A stretch of 64,000 bases of DNA from Diphasiastrum complanatum (lineage: Eukaryota; Streptophyta; Lycopodiopsida; Lycopodiales; Lycopodiaceae): contig CM055105.1 of assembly GCA_029204225.1 (NCBI GenBank), positions 15,057,132 through 15,121,131 on the forward strand, in the 5' to 3' direction. A model generated the notes under the pieces. The model had not been told where the DNA came from and searched no databases. It worked only from the letters and a program-made list of their open reading frames with translations. The translations under genes and the position numbers were made by a program. Shown in pieces: positions 34,321 to 45,484 of this stretch (positions are counted from its first letter, which is position 1; each line of letters begins with the position of its first letter).

Positions 34321-36235
34321 ATCTCCTGCAAAATCTAAATCCAAAAATGCTCTCAAGTACAAGTTAGATCCTTGATAGAGAATGCCAAAAAATCTAGTAG
34401 AAGAGACATATCTAAGCACTCTCTTGGCACTTTCCCAATGATGCATCAAGCGACCTTGCATATATTGACTTAACTTGCTTACACTATAACTCAAATTTGG
34501 TCTAGTGATTGTCAAATAGATTAAGGAGCCTATTAGCTTCCTAAAGAGTGTGATGTCCTCAAAGGATGCTTCATCACAATCATTAGTAACTTTACAAGTT
34601 TGCTCCATAGGGGTGTCAATCCCTTTACAATCTTTCATGCCAAACCTCTCAAGAATGGAAGTAGCATACTTTGATTGACTTATAAAAGTAAAATCACTAC
34701 CTCTAGTAGCTTCTATTCCAAATATGAACTTAAGAAGTCCTAGATCTACCATCTTAAATTCACTAGACAAGGAAACTTTAACATTTCTTATGCCTTCACC
34801 ATCATTTCCTATCAATATGATATCATCAATATAAAGTACTAAAATGATGATCTTTCTATCATTACATTTGATGTACAAACAAGATTCCAAGTTTGATTAT
34901 CTATCAAAACATCAAACTCTACTTGCATTGCATCTCTCCAAACTTGTGATCTACTTGCATCTTCATAACATGATGGCTCTTCAAGCATTGTGGTTACCTT
35001 GCTCCTTGTGGATCTTCTTGGCTCCTTTGGCACATGATTTTGATCTTCCAAAAGATCACTTTCAAGAGGCTCCTCCTCGGGTGTTGCAAGATCTTCATCA
35101 CCTAAGAGATTAGATGCATTTGGAGACAACTTATAACTTTGAGATTCATCAAACAAGACATCCTTGCTAACTTTTAATTTCTTTGAAATAGGATCAAATA
35201 TCCTATATCCTTTGCTATTTTCACTATAGCCTACAAATATTCTTTTGAAGGAAGTTGCATCTTCTTTCCTTCTTGTTTCCAAAGGAATGTGGACATAACA
35301 TATACATCCAAACACTTTAAAATCTTTTACATTGGGCTTATTGCCAAACAAAGCTTGAAATGGTGAGATCCCACCAATAGCACTACTGAGAAGCCTATTA
35401 CATAAGTATCTGGCACAAGTTATGGCCTCCCCCCAAAAAGTGATGGATAGACATGCATCAAGTCTTAAAGACTTTGCACATTCACAAAGACTCCTATTTT
35501 TCCTCTCGGCCACCCCATTTTGTTGGGGGGTGTAAGGACAAGTGAGTTCTCTCTTAATGCCATTGATCTCACAAAATTCTCTCATCTTGTTGGAGATATA
35601 CTCTCATCCATTATCACATCTTAGAACTTTAATGCAAGAACTAAGTTGCTTTTCCACTAGAGACTTAAACTTTACAAAAGCTTCATATACAAAGCTTTTC
35701 TTAGGCGATAATTCAATCCAAGTGTATCTCGTACAATCATCAATAAAAGTGACATACATTAAATCTCCTCCATTACTTTCATGAGAAAAAGTATGTACAT
35801 CCGAATGGATAAGATCTAAAGGTGAGGTAGATCTTGTTAAAGATTTCTTGTCGGAAGTCTTGTGTGACTTTGCAAGGCCACATGCCTCACACACTTTGCC
35901 ACACTTCTTGAAAGCTTTTGGTAGGCCGAGAGCTAGCTCCTTTGATGCCATGGATTCCATTGATTGAAGATTAGGATGGCCCAATCTTTTGTGCCAAAGC
36001 TCCACTCGAGTTTCTCCTCCCTAACCATATTCACACTTTCAATAGCCACATTAGCATCGAACTTGAAAAGCCTTCCTTGCTTAATGCCACTAGCTATGCA
36101 CTTATTATTTTTCAAAATGGAACACACTCCATTCTTGAAATGTACATCTAGTCCATTGTCCATTAATTGACCAACACTAGGCAAGTTTTTTGTAATGGAT
36201 GGAACATACAAAACACTAGATTCTTGAAGCATTCA
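34321..36235 (-). mobile_element. Ty1/copia fragment, internally deleted, no LTRs
   Basis: Minus strand. The protease end and pre-integrase region (36232-35933: LYVPSITKNLPSVGQLMDNG; then WHKRLGHPNLQSMESM and CEACGLAKSH) are followed by the integrase core (FIDDCTRYTW, RCDNG, PQQNGVAERKNRSL), split by a stop near 35603. The C-part has GCICYVHIPLETRRKE and DVLFDESQ. The linker ends in NQTWNLV and jumps straight to reverse transcriptase YIDDIILIGND (about 34815), so several hundred bases are deleted. It ends inside RNase H (LDLDFAGD, about 34325). Both LTRs are missing. Confidence 0.88.
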
Positions 36236-36338
36236 AGTAAGAATTTGATTTGAATTAGTTTTATTTTACTTTTGTGAAGTAGCATGACATTTATTATGTG
36301 TCCTATTTGGGTTTCTTGATTTTCATAATCATTTGCAG

Positions 36339-38266
36339 ATCAGCATTGGTTGCAAATGAGCATCTGAAGGACAATGACCTGATTGGAAAATCACTGAATT
36401 CGGTATTGACAACCAAGTCCACAAAGTCTTTATTGGACAATAATTGGTATTCTTGAATCAAGTCCAAGGTCACTGAGGATTTGATGAATGAGGTCGGTAA
36501 GGTAATCGACCGAACGTTAATTCAGGGAGCATGAAATTTCTCAAGTATCAGCAGGGAGGCATATGCCAGTATATTTAAAATTATTAAAGAGGCTTTTGGA
36601 CAATTGCATGTAAGAAAATTTTCCACTCCTCGCCCTTTTCAGATAAGATTGGAGAGAGATGTATTGAATAAGGGTATGCAAAATGTCATTGGAATCCCTT
36701 TTCACATCAATGAGATTTACAATTCAAAGTCTGACAATTTGTCATATAATTCTACCAGCAACTTATTTGTGGATTTGAATCATTTATTGAGATTTATAGT
36801 GAAATTCTATAATATTACAAGTGTTAGTATGAGCAAACTTATTCTGGTGGTCAAGCTAGATGAATCGGAAGTTATAAAAGGACAAAAGTTGGAAAGAGTA
36901 AGTATTACTCTCATGAATGGAGCATTGAGCAATACAACAAACTCAAGGGATCTCAACTTCAATGTGCAATCAGAAAACAACATATGGTGGCTAGCATGTT
37001 TTCAGGTAAAAAATGGCTGTTATTCATGTGCAATTTCTTTTGGTAATTGTTTTGAATACATAAAAACTTGTGATTCCATATGTTGAATAGGTTATCAAGG
37101 GGGATCACGATGTTCTTTTCTGGATTTTTAGCATAACAAGTTATCCAGATATCATAAAGGATCATATGAATGGCAAAGTTCTTAGTGTTCCTGAAAGAGG
37201 TGAATTTTTGGTGGAATGGCATTTAGCTGGAGACTTGAAGTCATTGAAATGTATGTTCAATGTATCTCATGGAGTAAATTCGAAACATCCATGTCTATAT
37301 TGTATGAAATCATCAAATGACATTTCAAGGAACACAAGAGTTTCAAGAGATATTGAAGATCCCAACTAGAAACCAGTACTACCAATCCCTTTACAAAATG
37401 TGCATATTTGCACACTTCATGGAGAGGTGAGGATCATAGAGAAATTAATATATCTTCATATCTTGTTTGCATGGAATACTAAGCCAGAGTCAGCATCAAA
37501 ACAAGCAATCGCTCGATTAGAGGAAGTGTTGTCAAAAGCAGGCCTTTATAAAGGCCATGTTAAAATACAAGAAGATGAAAAGCTTTCGGGAAAAACAAGA
37601 AACGTACCCAATAAACCTAGCATAGGAGGAGTCAAAGCTCTTCGATTTTTATCAAATCATTCTAAAGAGTCGTCTAAGATCCAATATTTGGTTTGGAAAG
37701 ATGTTATTTCTGCAACATAAGACTTTGAAGATAAAGGAACAACAAGGGTAAAGAAGGTTGAAGTTTGGAAAAAGCTCGATAATATGATTGAAGTGCTTAG
37801 AAAAGACACAATTTCATATGCAGATGCACTCCTATTGAAGAAAACAGCAGTAGAGTTTGTAGATGCAGTTTGGGTGGCTTGGGGCTCAGATCACATCACC
37901 CACTACATGGTAAGATACATTTGAACAGTGTCTTACAATTTTATAATTTTAATATAACTTGCTTGATAGATTCTAACCAATGCATAAATCTTTGATATTG
38001 CAGCACGCACTAAGGCATCATGCATCATTTTTTGCAAAAAAGTATGGCAGTTTGAGTATATGGTCTTCACAAGGAATGGAGAAATCACATTGGCAGGCAA
38101 GAGCAGCATTTCATCGAAATACGCAACATGGTGGAACATCCTCAAAAAATAGTTACATCATTCAGCTATTCTAATGGTTTTATAGACGAGCTCAAGTTCG
38201 ATACACAACAAGATCAGCTGAATATCAAAGATTCAAAAAAGCATGTAAATTTATAAGCCAAAATTA
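36339..38266 (+). pseudogene. Unrecognised three-exon gene remnant, possibly a transposase
   Basis: One frame can be followed through three exons: 36339-37005, 37091-37909 and 38004-38266. Introns 37006-37090 and 37910-38003 have GT...AG ends and join in frame; an acceptor AG at 36337-36338 precedes the first. Five in-frame stops (36454, 36532, 37367, 37718, 38172) but no frameshift break it. Visible features: LILVVKLDESEVIKGQKL, then VIKGDHDVLFWI, a Cys/His phrase NSKHPCLYCMK, LHGEVRIIEKL, and a terminal segment with HHASFFAKKYGSLSIWSSQG followed by MEKSHWQ and FHRNTQHGG. I know no named family with this set. The conserved-looking Asp, CxxC and terminal EKSHWQ block suggest a eukaryotic DNA transposase, but this is inference. 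It faces the gene at 38313-40046 tail to tail. Confidence 0.45.
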
Positions 38267-38312
38267 GATTGATGGCATTCAATAAAGATCAAACACGTGT
38301 GATAAAAAATTC

Positions 38313-40046
38313 TCAAATTTCACATACATTAAATGAAAAAGAGTACAAATTTTTTTTTTCATTGTCTCTAAGGACAATTTTTGCTGTGTGGTCATGAAGG
38401 AACTTTTTCCTATCATACGGATCCAAAAATCGAGTGGATCGCCTTTTGCTCAAATCTATATATCCTGATAGAATTGCCAGAGCAGAGGATCTCATAGGAA
38501 CATTTTTTGGCACGTAGTTAAACACTTTAAGAGCAACATCTCTTTTGATAAAAATGACTCTGTATGTATTTTTTGGGTATTTATGCCCTTGGGCAAAATA
38601 AGATAGGGCCTTGATGGCCATGATTAAAGTTCCCGCATTCACAAAAAACCTTTCATGAAGAACACAAATTTCGTTATTTAAAAAATGTTTCAAATAATGA
38701 GCCACCGAGGCATCCTTTTGTCTCCATCCTTGTCTCTCTCTCAATCCTCCATGCCTGCTAGCAAAGGCATCAACTTCAACGATATCCTACAACACATAAT
38801 CAAGTGTTAGTCAAACTAGTAGATCAATCATCAATTACACGTTAAATAATAAATGATTTTCGTGAGAAGGTGTACTTATCAAATCCTCCTTGTCAGCTTG
38901 GATCATACCAGCAGCATCTAAATTGTGACCAGCAATAATGGTGGATTGCTGGTTAGCTGGAATAATATATGTGGGAGGTGGCGGAAAGCCAAAAACTCCT
39001 CCTCACTGGGCATATTAGCCTCATATGCCCTGCTCTTAGATAGCATCCTTTGAAGGGCATCTGTGCCACTTGCCCATTCTACCTGGTCCTCATAGTCGAT
39101 GCCATCTATGAGGTCGTCATCATCAAAGTCAATAAAATCTTTGAATTCAGAAATCATCCTTGACATAAGAGATAATATCTCATCTTCTCTAAGATACATT
39201 ACGTCTCCGATGTCGCTAATGGATAAGAATGCAACATCGTCCATATGGTACACAGGGAGGTCCATCAGGGTTCTGCTCTGGTCAATCTCGCTCGCAGTAG
39301 ATAACGGAGAGATAGACAGAGAATGAGCCTTGGCAGGATCATATTGTTCTGCTAGCCTGGCCTCCTCTACATCTCCTAAAATCTCATCAGTAATGGAAAC
39401 CTCTGAAGCCACACGAGTGGTAGGGGCCGACAAACCAATCATGGATGACCCAGAAGATTTTGCCTTGTCAGGGATAAGAGCAGATAAGAAAAACATGAAG
39501 GCCATACCCTCCTAAACGAAGCGACATACTTGATTGTGTTCCTCACAGGGTATGACACGTTTAAACAGATATTTGATATAACTGTTAGGGGTGTGTTTTA
39601 GGCCCTTAAGTCCCTGTTCCTAACTACGACAACGGAACCCTCTAATCTAACATGAATCCAATAACAACAGCAACAATAGTAATATAACCAACAACATAAC
39701 ACTATTTAAATAGAGATAACCATTGCAAACTACGTTTTATACGATAACAACTGATATTATGCAATTTCCAACAGTCATACACACAACACACAATATAAGA
39801 CAATGTGGTAATCGTCTCTGTAAACATTTGCTCCGTGATGGGTATAGTCATACCGCGTAACTGTGTGGATCCATTATTCTTCGACTCTTTTTTTATGTTA
39901 GTAAAAAATTCTATGGCTACCTCTTCTACAATTTTGTTCAAATGAAACTCCTGTGTAGATGGTCTAGCTGCAACTGCTACAGGTAATCTTTCCGTCTTGA
40001 TCTCCATGCGTTTTACGAATCGAGAGTTTTTCCTAATAGTTGCCAT
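38313..40046 (-). pseudogene. Unrecognised multi-exon gene remnant, convergent partner
   Basis: Minus strand. The first exon begins at an ATG at 40046 (MATIRKNSRFVKRMEIK...). A middle exon covers about 39505-38880 with an acidic stretch FKDFIDFDDDDLIDGIDYED, and the last exon covers 38786-38313 with ASVAHYLKHFLNNEICVLHE and LDPYDRKKFLHDHTAK. The last intron (38879-38787) has a clear AG acceptor, but its donor reads ATAAGT where GTAAGT would be ideal. The frame shifts at a five-T run (plus 38991-38995), after which PPPTYIIPANQQ reads in a different frame. A lesioned donor plus this frameshift argue for a pseudogene. No domain is recognised. The last exon stops about 45 bp from the end of the facing gene. 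Confidence 0.4.
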
Positions 40047-40166
40047 CGCTGCCAGTCGTCAAACACTTTTGCCAGTAAAAAGCATGGTTATGCAACATCA
40101 ATAGTGCTTGACATCGAATTCGGTAACTCATCGCTTTAATTTAGAATTGCTCTATTAATTGCTAAC

Positions 40167-40614
40167 CTAACCCATGCATTGGTAATGGTACCAACGGATA
40201 GTCCATTGTAGGTACCGGCCTTCCTTGCCGTTGACACGCATCACAATGCCGACAAAAAGCAATAGTGTCCTTTCAAAGGGTAGGCCACCAAAATTCCACC
40301 TGTAATATTTTTTGAATCGTAATTTCTGAAGCAAAATGTCCTCTTGCAACTCCTGAATGTGCTTCATCCATAATCGCTCGTATATCCTTGGATTGTAAGC
40401 AATGACATAAAACTTGATCATGACCACAATGATACAAGTGGCCTTCAATCATCTGGAAAACTCTCCATCGCCAAATTAATTGACAACGTTGGTTCTTTTT
40501 AAAATGATCCAAAAAAGTCCCATGTGTCAGAAAATTAACTAGATCAACGTACCTGGAATCACCAACTAATTCATTGATGCCTTCTTTCTCATTGCCCATT
40601 TCAATACAGGACAA
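40167..40614 (-). pseudogene. Gypsy integrase zinc-finger part
   Basis: Contains LYHCGHDQVLCHCLQ and an H2C2-type segment IMDEAHSGVARGHFASEIT with VEFWWPTL, the usual N-terminal integrase region. The downstream frame fades at 40167 and the catalytic core is absent. Confidence 0.8.
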
Positions 40615-40635
40615 TTGATTAGCTACAGTATGTAC

Positions 40636-41194
40636 CTATCCAGGTCGAATTCGTACTTCAAACTCGAATTCTTGGAACAAAATCATCCAACTTGCGATTC
40701 TACCCGCAATTGTAGGTTTATGTATAATGTACAACAACGACTGATGATCCATATAAAGAATAAATTTGTTATCAAGTAGAAAGTAACGAAATTTCCATAA
40801 CGCAAAAATTAAATTCAACGCCTCTCGTTCCGTAGTTTAAAATTTTTTTCTCCGTTGGCATTAGTTGCTTGCTTGCGTAGTATACCAGATGATCATAACC
40901 TTTCTCTTCCCCTGGTTATGCTAATACGCAACTAACGGCTACCTGTGAAGCATCACAATGCACATGGAATGGTTTGCTCCAACCAGGTGGTCGAAGAATA
41001 AGTGCATTCACTAATGCGTTGATCAAAAATTTAAATGCCTTATAACGCTTGATAGTGATTTTGTATACTGCTCCTTTTTTTAGAGCCTCATATAACATGT
41101 GGATTCTGTCCAAATATGCGTAGATATAACGACGATGATACCCCGTCATACCCAAAAAAATCTGCATCTCTTTCAGAGACTTAGGAACCCGCAT
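40636..41194 (-). pseudogene. Gypsy RNase H and connection region
   Basis: KEMQIFLGMTGYHRRYIYAY, FHVHCDASQVAVSCVLA, then after a frame break FILYMDHQSLLYIIHKP and IASWMILFQEFEFEV. This matches gypsy RNase H; the stretch near 40840-40910 is in another frame. Confidence 0.82.
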
Positions 41195-41201
41195 ATTTTA
41201 A

Positions 41202-41782
41202 TTACCTCAATTTTAGCTGGATCAATTGACAATCCTCCTTCGAGATTATTTGTCCAAGCAACACTCCGCGTCTCACACAAAAAGTGCATTTGTCTTGGTT
41301 TAAACTAATCTCGAACTCATAACACCACCGGAAGCATTTTTCTAAATAATCCAAATGGTCCTCAACATCAATATACAAACAAAAATCATTCAGAAATTTT
41401 TTCATAAATTTGTCCAAGTCGTCATAAAACGCTTTTGTCATAACCTTCTAGAAGGCAACTGGTGAATTCTTAAGTCCAAACGACATATCTTTATATGCAT
41501 ATGCTCCCCATTCCATGATGAAAGTAGTTTTCTCCCTATCCTTCTCAGCAATTTGGATTTGATTCCCACTAAAACCATCCAGAAAACTATATAATCATGG
41601 CCCGCAACCTCGTCCAAGATCTGTTCTATCAAAGGTAGAGGGAGATGGTCTTTGACCGTAAATGAGTTGAGTTTACGGTAATCCACACACACTCGTAGGT
41701 TAATGTTTTTCTTAGGTACAATCACAATGGGACTTAGCCATGGTGTATAATCAATGGCGTATATAAACCCAACTTTCACCAA
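41202..41782 (-). pseudogene. Gypsy reverse transcriptase with altered active site
   Basis: IDYTPWLSPIVIVPKK, LRVCVDYRKLNSFTVKDHLP and LIEQILDEVAGHDY mark the fingers and palm. The catalytic block reads FLNDFCLYID where FxDDF is expected, so the first of the paired aspartates is Asn. A frame break lies at about 41440. Confidence 0.85.
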
Positions 41783-41965
41783 CTTCTCTATTTCGGCTCA
41801 AACCCGTTCTGCATGCTTAGGATTCATCCTGTAACGCTGCTGTCGTACAGGTCATGCGTCAATGGTAACATCAATGGTGTGTTGGTAAATTTCCTTTGGT
41901 ACACCATTGAGTTCATCATAGAACCATGCAAACACAGCCTTGTACTTTGTAAACAACTCTGTTGC

Positions 41966-42430
41966 TCACTGGATAAACCCTGAATCATTAGTACTACCAA
42001 TTGAAATAAACCTTGGGTTATCCTCTATCCCCAAATTGATCTTGGTCAATTCTTCCCTGGCAACTTGAGTAGCATGTAGCCGTGCAGGCTCTTCCTTTAA
42101 TGTTCGAGTTTCTTCGATGACATTCGCAAACCTCCATGAAAGCTTATCACCATTTAGATTCTCCACTATCGCTTGCTCATCTTTCCGCAATAATTCCTCA
42201 GAATCTGTTTTTATTCCTTCCGTAGCAAATAAGTTGATAACCGTAGACAGATGAGCCTCCCCTACCGGCATGCAATCCGAGTATAGACCTCTTTCGTTAC
42301 CGGTTTGAGCAGTAATTCCTACATTGTTTCGACTCCCACGGATCGAATGACAGAGTCCAACCTTCCCTGATGTGTCTGTAGCTAGATCTTCTTTCATTCC
42401 ACAGGGATCGTTACTATGCCCGTTGCCCAA
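41966..42430 (-). pseudogene. Gypsy linker before reverse transcriptase
   Basis: A 154-codon frame between protease and reverse transcriptase; acidic and Glu-rich, with no motif of its own. Its place and order fit the element's polyprotein. Confidence 0.5.
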
Positions 42431-42436
42431 TCGCTA

Positions 42437-42754
42437 CTATGCCCAATCGCGCATTGCTTTAGCAGCTCGCAACCAAGGTTGGCCTAACAACACTGAATAA
42501 ATGTCTGTACCCGTGGGAAGCCTCATAACCACAAAGTTCAGCAAAAACTTTGATCCCTTGATGTAAACGGGAACCTTCCAAATTTTCCAGGCTGGAGAGT
42601 CCCGTGTATGGTTTGCTATATCTATAATCAAATTACTTTTATGCAGTGTGACATTCTTTGATTTGCCATAGGTTTCCTCGGAAATGATATTAACACCCGC
42701 ACCCCTATCAATTTGGACTCCTTTGATATTCAATCCTTGAATCTCAATTTCCAA
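42437..42754 (-). pseudogene. Gypsy retropepsin with altered active site
   Basis: VQIDRGAGVNIISEETY stands where (I/V)DSGA/SS is expected: Ser of the DSG triad is Arg. The C-terminal VLLGQPWLRAAKAMRDW is typical. Only one protease unit is present, unlike the element at 8.3-15.4 kb. Confidence 0.82.
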
Positions 42755-43149
42755 GGTTGGAACAATGTCCTACTCAGTGGATTGAACAATTGTGTTTATT
42801 GGCATAGGAGGAAGTCTTTCCGGTGTTTTGAACCTGGGCAGCTTTGCCCGTATAGATTCTACCAAATAGAGTGCAATTTGCATCAATTAATCCATTGTCA
42901 CCTAAAATCTGTAGTTATGAATAGATTCCGCAATTTGATCAGCCAGCACATCTACGAATTCACGAAAAGAATTTGGCCCCTGAGATTGGTGCAACTGCTC
43001 TAGTACATTCTGGGTGACTTTAGCCCTCTGATCAATGTCAGAGTTAATGACTTGACTCGTACTTGGTCCGATGTCCTCTACACTCTCTTCCTGAATCGGA
43101 GCTTTCCCTTTTCCCTTATGGTGCGTGACTACCTGTACATCAGTTAATG

Positions 43150-43234
43150 CTTCTTGGTTTCCAAGGGGAGGCTCGAACCTAAGACCAAAGAAACTTTGGA
43201 TGTCAAGCTAACCAACTAAGCCAACCCCGTTGGT
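43150..43234 (-). mobile_element. tRNA-derived SINE, 85 bp, with perfect target duplication
   Basis: On the minus strand the insert has a pol III A-box region (GGTTGGCTTAGTTGGTTAGC) and a B-box (AGGTTCGAGCC), the internal promoter of tRNA genes and SINEs. It is flanked by identical 16-bp repeats tgtacatcagttaatg at 43134-43149 and 43235-43250. It interrupts the gypsy gag/protease region. It does not fold into a full tRNA gene by eye and no other body is attached, so it is a very short or head-only SINE. A partial relative is at 52975-53027. Confidence 0.85.
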
Positions 43235-43250
43235 TGTACATCAGTTAATG

Positions 43251-43832
43251 ATGACTCTTCCACCGAGATCACTTCTACAAGTGCATGTTGCTCAAGAGCA
43301 TTCATTCCCCCAACATTTATGCCACCAAGATTTTGAGGTGGATTTTGCACTATGTTTTGGTCATTGATACGATTATGAAGTTGCGATGGTGGTAAACCTC
43401 TTTCAAGATTTCCAACACATTGCCGATGGTATGCCACACAATTGAAATATCGGTGACCCCTCTGATTGCAAATATTGCAAACATCATCCAGTAAATCTGG
43501 ACGGTAACGCACTTGCCGTTGGAAAGGTTGTGTCTGCATCTAATTCCCTTGAGGATAAGAGACTTGGTATGCCTGCATTGGTGGTGGCATTGGTTGTAAT
43601 GGTGGTTGTTTATATTGAGGTGTTGCATCTGTATTTGCTATGGTTGCTGTGCTTGGACTGCAAATGCTCTTGCAGATCGTACTGCTTGTAATCTTCTACA
43701 GTCATTTGTCCAATGATTATATGCATTACAAATTACATAGTACCGGGTGCCATTAGGACATTCATTGATATAATGCCCTTCCTGATTGCAATTTCGACAA
43801 AAACGAACATTCCCTCTCTTGCTGCCTGTGAC
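43251..43832 (-). pseudogene. Gypsy gag zinc knuckles
   Basis: Minus strand. CRNCNQEGHYINEC (about 43800-43755) is a CX2CX4HX4C knuckle and a degenerate second follows (CNAYNHWTNDC). A Gln/Pro-rich spacer leads to a third, CNICNQRGHRYFNC, in the frame 43539-43216. The capsid part of gag is missing at the 43832 junction. Confidence 0.8.
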
Positions 43833-44600
43833 TCACACATAGACTAAAACTAAATATGACAAACTTATTAGTACAACACTTCTGAATACACAATGTTTTG
43901 AGTGTACCTCTATAGGGTGGACATTAGAGCCCTCACACTGAACAACACTATCGGCACTATAAAAAGTGGAAACGTTACCCGGAAGCTGCTTAACGACCCT
44001 CGCATTGATCTCATCCACATCTTTGCTCAATGGGGTCAATATTGCACGACTTCTCAAAGACTCAACATCCTTAAAACGTCGTGCAACATCAGGAAATGTG
44101 AATGAAATCAATTCGCCCACATCACGTGTCCTTAGGCACATACATTTTGGCAGGGAAATCAGGTCCAAATCGTGATGCACGTATGGGGGCTCACGACCAT
44201 CTCTCACACTCAACAGACAATCTGCAAACCTCAACTGCTCATCATTATCACCACCCTCCACGCCCATGACGCGCATGTTCTTTGTCAATTTATGCATCTC
44301 CACATGTTTCCACAATCGTGAACACTTCAGCGAAGCATTGACAATCTGCGCCCGACTACCACGCAGTACCACTGGTAGAATCCGTCTAAAATCACCCCCC
44401 AAAACAACTGGAACTCCTTCAAATGGAGCATCGATACTCAATATATCTCACAGAGATCAATCTACGCACTCTATAGCATACTTAGGCGCCATGGGAGCCT
44501 CATCCCAAATGATCAGTCGACATGCCATCAAAAGCGTACCTAATGTAGATTGCTTAGAAATGTTGCATGTCGAGCTCTCATTCAATTCCGTCGGAGGAAT
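43833..44600 (-). pseudogene. Helitron PIF1-type helicase fragment
   Basis: Helitron proteins fuse a Rep nuclease to a PIF1-like 5'-3' helicase. The minus frame 44441-43833 carries VPVVLGGDFRRILPVV, MHKLTKNMRV and RAILTPLSKDVDEIN, which are helicase core motifs. Upstream (44560-44450) LIIWDEAPMA precedes a stop. The Walker A part is missing, and the frame ends at VHPIE followed by a gtacac donor-like site, so one decayed exon remains. It is joined directly to the N-terminal region at 44605-44790; Rep is deleted between. Confidence 0.85.
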
Positions 44601-44604
44601 TTTA

Positions 44605-44790
44605 TCAGTTTGAAATCAAACTTGCGGTCGAACATGTCGTCTCTTCATCGACACGAAGTATAGGTGCAAGCGACAACGCCCTACGCACCGCTTGTTGCTT
44701 CCTATTCAACCTCCTCCTCCTTGCAGATTGGCTCTCACCCTTCGGAGTGATGTATGAAGGGTTGCTTCGCACACACTCGGGAGTGTCCAT
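44605..44790 (-). pseudogene. Helitron N-terminal segment, second copy
   Basis: Reads MDTPECVRSNPSYITPKGES, then SARRRRLNRKQQ and RRALSLAPILRV, nearly the same as the start of the 50333-49758 frame. It places an N-terminus directly in front of a helicase fragment, so this Helitron copy lost its middle, including Rep. Confidence 0.8.
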
Positions 44791-45030
44791 GTCATGGAAT
44801 CACTCCCTCAAATACAAAACACCTACAAAAATTGGAACAAAAACTATCAGGTTTTATATCAAATATTGGGAAATAGTCAAATACATGAAAACTAACTTAA
44901 GTAGACTATAAAATTGCATTAAGAGAGTGACAAACAGATTAATGGTTTAGGGGTGAAGGTTACGTATAAGCAAATTAGGGTTTAGGAATTGTGGGGTGCG
45001 ATTTAGGACCTTTCATATACACAGTCTTCA

Positions 45031-45170
45031 GGTAATAGGCTTTACGCATTAAGCTTCGTGCATTACATTTTAGGCAATACGCTTTAGAATATAGGCATTA
45101 CGTTATAGGCATTAGGTTTTAGGCATTATGCATCAAGTAATAGACATCAGGTTGTAGGCATTAAGATTAG
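45031..45170 (+). repeat. Degenerate minisatellite, taggcatta motif
   Basis: About nine loose copies of a 10-16 bp unit around taggcatta(c/a)g in tandem, for example tataggcattacgt followed by tataggcattaggt. Spacing is irregular, so it is an old array. Confidence 0.7.
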
Positions 45171-45484
45171 ATAAAGAATATGCAAAACCATTCCAATGGA
45201 TCTGCTATTTTTACTAATCAATGCTAGTTTGTCAAATCAACCAATTACACGCTACATTCATTCTTGAGAATTGTCCATGCTTTATGTTATTATTATTATT
45301 CCAATGGATTTGCTACTCACATGCAATCAATTTTTATAATCACATTCATTCTTTATAAATTTCAATGTTTTATGTTGTTATTATTTTATCAATGTGTTCA
45401 AATCTCAAATAGAGTTCAAATCTCAACATCTATTTTCGATTTAACAACTATACTTGGCAATCATGAGATTTTCCTATGCAAAGA

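Larger units (their letters stand above)
40160..43832 (-). mobile_element. Second Ty3/gypsy element, truncated at both ends
   Basis: Minus strand, gag zinc knuckles to the N-part of integrase; no LTR or integrase core is visible. Order: knuckles (43830-43216), protease (42754-42437), linker (42430-41966), reverse transcriptase (41782-41202), RNase H (41194-40636), integrase zinc finger (40614-40167). Numerous frame breaks. It adjoins the Helitron helicase remnant at 43833 and carries a SINE at 43150-43234. Confidence 0.88.

Noticed and set aside
43150-43234. Functional tRNA gene
   Set aside because: A-box and B-box are present, but the acceptor and anticodon arms do not pair convincingly, and a 16-bp target duplication shows it is a retroposed SINE.
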